Below are positions 6,847-7,093 of a stretch of 7,093 nucleotides of DNA, one piece after another. The first letter of the stretch is position 1. Each line of letters begins with the position of its first letter. The DNA comes from Peptostreptococcaceae bacterium. GTDB taxonomy: Bacteria; Bacillota_A; Clostridia; Peptostreptococcales; Acidaminobacteraceae. The stretch is taken from assembly GCA_013619035.1 (NCBI GenBank), contig JABXKX010000035.1, forward strand, positions 1-7,093, written 5' to 3'. The notes beneath the pieces are model-generated. The model was not told where the DNA came from. It saw nothing but the letters and a program-made list of their open reading frames with translations, and made no database searches. Made by a program: the position numbers and the translations under genes.

Positions 6847-7093
6847 AATGTAGCTACTACCTTTTACACGTATGACAACATCGGTCGTGTGGTTAACTCA
6901 TCTACTTCTACTAGAAGAAGTGAAACATGCACCTACGATACATTAGGTAATCCTGTTGGTAATAGAACGAGTATGACTTCTGATGGTGAGAAAATCGATT
7001 ATTCTTATGATTCAGCGAATAGATTGTTATCAGCTGGTGGTCAGTCCTTTGAATATGATGCTTCTGGTAATATGACCAAAGCTTCATCACTTG
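6847..7093 (+). pseudogene. Displaced RHS fragment, start of a probable orphan tip cassette, 3' partial
   Basis: A frame opens after TAA at 6844-6846 and stays open to the right edge. It encodes YD-repeat sequence: FYTYDNIGRV, TCTYDTLGNP, then VGNRTSM through KASSL. There is no ATG near the left end; the first in-frame ATG is at 6973, inside a repeat, and it has no RBS. This is therefore a 5'-truncated copy rather than an independent gene. Its last 140 bases equal the main RHS gene at 138 of 140 positions. By analogy with orphan rhs tips and cdiA-CT modules, it probably continues beyond the window into a conserved core, another toxin tip and another immunity gene. That continuation is inference. 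Confidence 0.83.
6954..7093 (+). repeat. Direct repeat copy B, inside the displaced RHS fragment
   Basis: This copy is aligned with 3841-3980 at a constant offset of 3113 bases with two substitutions and no gaps. Immediately upstream the two copies differ: copy A is preceded by NYSYDA and copy B by TYDTLGNP. The left end therefore looks like a recombination breakpoint within a YD unit. The repeat is truncated by the window edge, not by sequence divergence. Confidence 0.95.

Noticed and set aside
6651..7093. Insertion sequence or transposase remnant explaining the duplicated segment
   Set aside because: No terminal inverted repeats, target-site duplication or transposase-like coding sequence are visible. 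Homologous exchange between RHS segments explains the arrangement without one.

Overview
The window holds one module of a polymorphic-toxin (RHS/YD-repeat) locus, read entirely from the + strand. The DNA is AT-rich. All Trp codons seen in the large gene are TGG and no TGA is read through, so the standard bacterial code applies and the reassigned-TGA Mycoplasma/Spiroplasma code does not. Together with strong AAGGAG-type ribosome binding, this suggests a low-GC Gram-positive (Bacillota) or a TGG-using relative such as an Acholeplasma-like lineage. The genus cannot be resolved from this sequence.

Layout. (1) Positions 1-6250 are a very large RHS protein whose 5' end lies outside the window: the frame stays open to the left edge, and the first ATG at 14 has no Shine-Dalgarno. 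In order it contains about 1100 residues of tandem YD repeats; a low-complexity insert with an Asn/Ser tract and four VTGQDKKEDK-type decamers; a short YD block; a second hydrophilic insert with four 7-residue YNES-type repeats; the conserved RHS core ending in DPSG (residues 1621-1624); about 330 residues of unassigned, variable pretoxin sequence; and a C-terminal domain of about 75 residues resembling GIY-YIG-type nuclease toxins. (2) After a 16-bp gap with a good RBS, positions 6267-6650 encode a small soluble, slightly acidic protein, placed exactly where cognate immunity proteins sit. (3) A strong intrinsic terminator at 6768-6801 closes the pair. (4) From about 6847 to the right edge there is a displaced, startless RHS fragment. 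Its last 140 bases match 138/140 bases of the segment at 3841-3980 inside the main gene.

Working model. The YD repeats and core form the delivery/encapsulation shell, the last 75 or so residues are the toxic tip, and the next gene protects the producer. The downstream fragment looks like the 5' edge of an orphan tip cassette. Recombination between the two near-identical direct repeats would remove the present tip and immunity gene and attach whatever lies beyond the right edge, keeping the reading frame. The system type (RHS toxin/immunity with orphan tip) is known. The points of interest here are the atypical C-terminal nuclease-like tip, the unassigned pretoxin region, the immunity protein I do not recognise, and the two low-complexity inserts flanking the recombining segment.
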